A DNA stretch of 64,000 bases from Pseudomonas fluorescens (GTDB taxonomy: Bacteria > Pseudomonadota > Gammaproteobacteria > Pseudomonadales > Pseudomonadaceae): NCBI RefSeq assembly GCF_002022275.1, contig NZ_MSDF01000012.1:1-64000 (forward strand), written 5' to 3'. Position numbers and translations under genes: made by a program. The stretch's first letter is position 1, and the number at the start of each line of letters is the position of its first letter. The notes beneath the pieces are model-generated. The model saw only the letters and a list, made by a program, of their open reading frames with translations. It made no database searches and had not been told where the DNA came from. This document shows positions 62,507 through 64,000 of the stretch, piece after piece.

Positions 62507-63610
62507 TTACACCAAGGTCGTCAACGCCTCACGACTGAACGGCAGGATGTCGCCTTCACGCCCTTCACGCACTTTGACGGCCCAATCCGGGTCCACCAGC
62601 AGGGCGCGGCCCACGGCGACCAGGTCGAACTCGTCGTTGTTCAGGCGCTCCAGCAGTTTTTCCAGGCTGGCCGGTTGCGCGACCTTGTCGGTGTTGACCA
62701 TGAACTGCAGGAATTCGCCGTCAAGGCCCACGCTGCCGACGGTGATGGTCGGTTTGCCGGTGAGCTGACGGGTCCAGCCGGCCAGGTTGAGGTCGGAACC
62801 TTCGAATTCCGGCTCCCAAAAACGGCGCGTGGAGCAGTGGAAAATATCCACACCCGCGTCAGACAACGGCTTGAGGAACTCACCCAAAGCTTCCGGGGTT
62901 TGCACCAGGCGCGCAGTGTAGTCCTGCTGCTTCCACTGGGAGAAACGCAAGATGATCGGGAAGTCCGGACCCACGGCGGCGCGGGTGGCCTGGATCAACT
63001 CAATGGCAAAACGTGAGCGATTGGCAGGGCTGCCACCGTATTCGTCGGTGCGCTGGTTGGTGCCTTCCCAGAAAAACTGGTCGACCAGATAGCCGTGGGC
63101 ACCGTGGATCTCCACGCCGTCCATGCCGATGCTTTGCGCATCCTTGGCGGCCTGGGCGAAGGCGTTGATCACGTCTTTGATGTCTTGGGCGGTCATGCCG
63201 TGGACGACGACAGTGCCGTCCTTGAGTTTTTCCATCGGGCCGTAGGCCGGCACGCTGGCGTCAGGCTCGGTGCCGATACGGCGCACGCTGCCCACGTGCC
63301 ACAGCTGCGGGACGATCTTGCCGCCCTCGGCATGCACGGCGTCGACCACTTTTTTCCAGCCGGCCAGCGCGGCCTCACCGTAAAAATGCGGGACGTTCGG
63401 GTAACCGTTGGAGGCTTGATGCCCTACCACGGTGCCTTCGGTGATGATCAGGCCAACACCGGCAGCGGCACGGCGGCGGTAGTACTCGATGACTTTGGAG
63501 TTGGGTACGCCACCCGGGGAAAACGAACGGGTCATGGGCGCCATGACCACGCGGGTCGACAACTGCAGTGCACCGAGCTGGAAGGGTTTGAATAAAGCTT
63601 GGACAGACAT
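62507..63610 (-). CDS. Old Yellow Enzyme-type alkene reductase
   Basis: FMN enzyme of 367 residues that reduces activated C=C bonds with NAD(P)H. RVVMAPMTRSFSPGGVPN, PQLWHVGS, the GVEIHGAHGYLVDQFFWEGTNQRTDEYGGS substrate site and the RALLVDPDWAVKVREG end are OYE/NemA signatures. Likely substrates are enones, maleimides or nitro compounds. The ATG before SVQALFKP was chosen over one 4 codons earlier. Confidence 0.95.
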   Translation of the reverse strand: MSVQALFKPFQLGALQLSTRVVMAPMTRSFSPGGVPNSKVIEYYRRRAAAGVGLIITEGTVVGHQASNGYPNVPHFYGEAALAGWKKVVDAVHAEGGKIVPQLWHVGSVRRIGTEPDASVPAYGPMEKLKDGTVVVHGMTAQDIKDVINAFAQAAKDAQSIGMDGVEIHGAHGYLVDQFFWEGTNQRTDEYGGSPANRSRFAIELIQATRAAVGPDFPIILRFSQWKQQDYTARLVQTPEALGEFLKPLSDAGVDIFHCSTRRFWEPEFEGSDLNLAGWTRQLTGKPTITVGSVGLDGEFLQFMVNTDKVAQPASLEKLLERLNNDEFDLVAVGRALLVDPDWAVKVREGREGDILPFSREALTTLV

Positions 63611-63730
63611 GGAGCACTCCACGGCAGAGGGATTTATGATGTGGATAATATTGCGTGTGCGCGGCGCGTGGAAGCACTATTGATCTGGGTGATTAAGGGG
63701 TAAAAGTGCGGGAGGCGAAGAAGCGCTGGC

Positions 63731-63910
63731 CTGTGGTGAGCGAGCTTATTGTGGCGAGCGGGCTTGCCCCGCGTTGGGGCGCGAAGCGGCCCCGAAACCA
63801 TGCACCTCGGAGTGTCTGGAGAATCGCGGTGAGTTTATTGGGGCTGCTGCGCAGCCCAACGCGGGGCAAGCGCGCTCGCCACAGCAAGTCTGCTTGCCAC
63901 AAAAAGCCCG
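63731..63910. repeat. REPIN (GTGGCGAGC class) with 18-bp duplicated heads on both sides
   Basis: The left side has two head units 18 bases apart (63731 and 63749), the second joined to stem CCCCGCGTTGGGG. The right side has CAAGCGCGCTCGCCACAG and CAAGTCTGCTTGCCACAA in tandem, then AAAGCCCGC. It fills most of the gap before the last gene. Confidence 0.88.
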
Positions 63911-63914
63911 CTAT

Positions 63915-64000
63915 TCAGGCCAAAGCTTTTTCGATGGCTTGCACGATCGTTGGATCATCCGGCGCGGTGCGCGGCGAGAAGCGCGCGAGCACGCGTCCAT
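63915..64000 (-). CDS. Glutathione peroxidase-like protein, C-terminal fragment (5' part outside window)
   Basis: Only the last 27 codons are visible, ending GRVLARFSPRTAPDDPTIVQAIEKALA. The GxVxxRFxPxTxPxD pattern near the C-terminus is typical of thioredoxin-fold glutathione peroxidases (BtuE-like). The catalytic Cys lies beyond the window edge, so the assignment rests on this tail. Confidence 0.6.
   Translation of the reverse strand, partial: GRVLARFSPRTAPDDPTIVQAIEKALA

Overview
The window looks like a chromosomal segment of a Pseudomonas from the P. fluorescens group. It is GC-rich and dense with genes. Its short intergenic gaps are filled with REP/REPIN palindromes of the types TGTGGGAGCTGGCTTGCC, TGTGGGAGGGGGCTTGC and TGTGGCGAGCGGGCTTGCC. 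It carries typical Pseudomonas gene sets: cyoABCDE, bphO-bphP, hmp/norR, a short LOV protein with a LitR-like MerR regulator, folM-folE-folX, trxB and cysZ. There are 64 supported protein genes. The first (a sensor kinase) and the last (a glutathione peroxidase-like gene) are cut by the window edges. I saw no rRNA, tRNA or CRISPR array.

Left third (1-24 kb). A QseC/TctE-like two-component system is divergent from a PepSY protein and a cytochrome b561. Next come a sialidase-like protein, a membrane protein and an LtaS-like phosphoglycerol transferase. A small c-type cytochrome and a phosphoribosyltransferase-HAD fusion follow on the minus strand. A red-light sensing set (single-domain response regulator, heme oxygenase, bacteriophytochrome) ends beside a REP-associated tyrosine transposase (RAYT) that is embedded in unusual 18-bp tandem arrays. 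Then come an EnvZ/OmpR-type pair, MlaA, a PhoD-like phosphatase, a diguanylate cyclase, an amino-acid binding protein with a LysR regulator and a 2-aminoadipate/GABA-type aminotransferase, a yefM-yoeB toxin-antitoxin pair and two uncharacterised proteins.

Middle (24-47 kb). A Tat-signal PLP aminotransferase and a divergent serine hydroxymethyltransferase-like protein share a regulatory region with an XRE/S24-like regulator overlapping a VUT (queuosine precursor transporter-like) gene; queC lies beyond it. The cytochrome bo3 operon, dsbB and a NorR-controlled flavohemoglobin form a respiration/redox/NO block. An EamA exporter with a divergent AraC regulator, a MalT-like LuxR regulator and a DUF1329/DUF1302 pair follow.

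Right third (47-64 kb). A short-chain dehydrogenase, an orphan terminator that suggests a small RNA, a 180-bp tandem REP array, an alpha/beta hydrolase with a class II aldolase, and LrgA/LrgB with a divergent LysR regulator lead to a probable blue-light module. That module comprises the short LOV protein, a PilZ-like protein, the LitR-like regulator, and a divergent operon for an antibiotic-biosynthesis-monooxygenase-fold membrane protein, tetrahydromonapterin/pterin synthesis (folM, folE, folX) and two small conserved proteins. TrxB, CysZ, a GT4 glycosyltransferase and an Old Yellow Enzyme close the window.

The most interesting signals are the LOV/LitR/pterin light module with a candidate operator, the RAYT with 18-bp REP-head arrays, a family of 134-bp elements built from four trinucleotide-loop hairpins, and the XRE-VUT / SHMT-like / Tat-aminotransferase locus. 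All identifications come from reading translated sequence and motifs; no database search was run.
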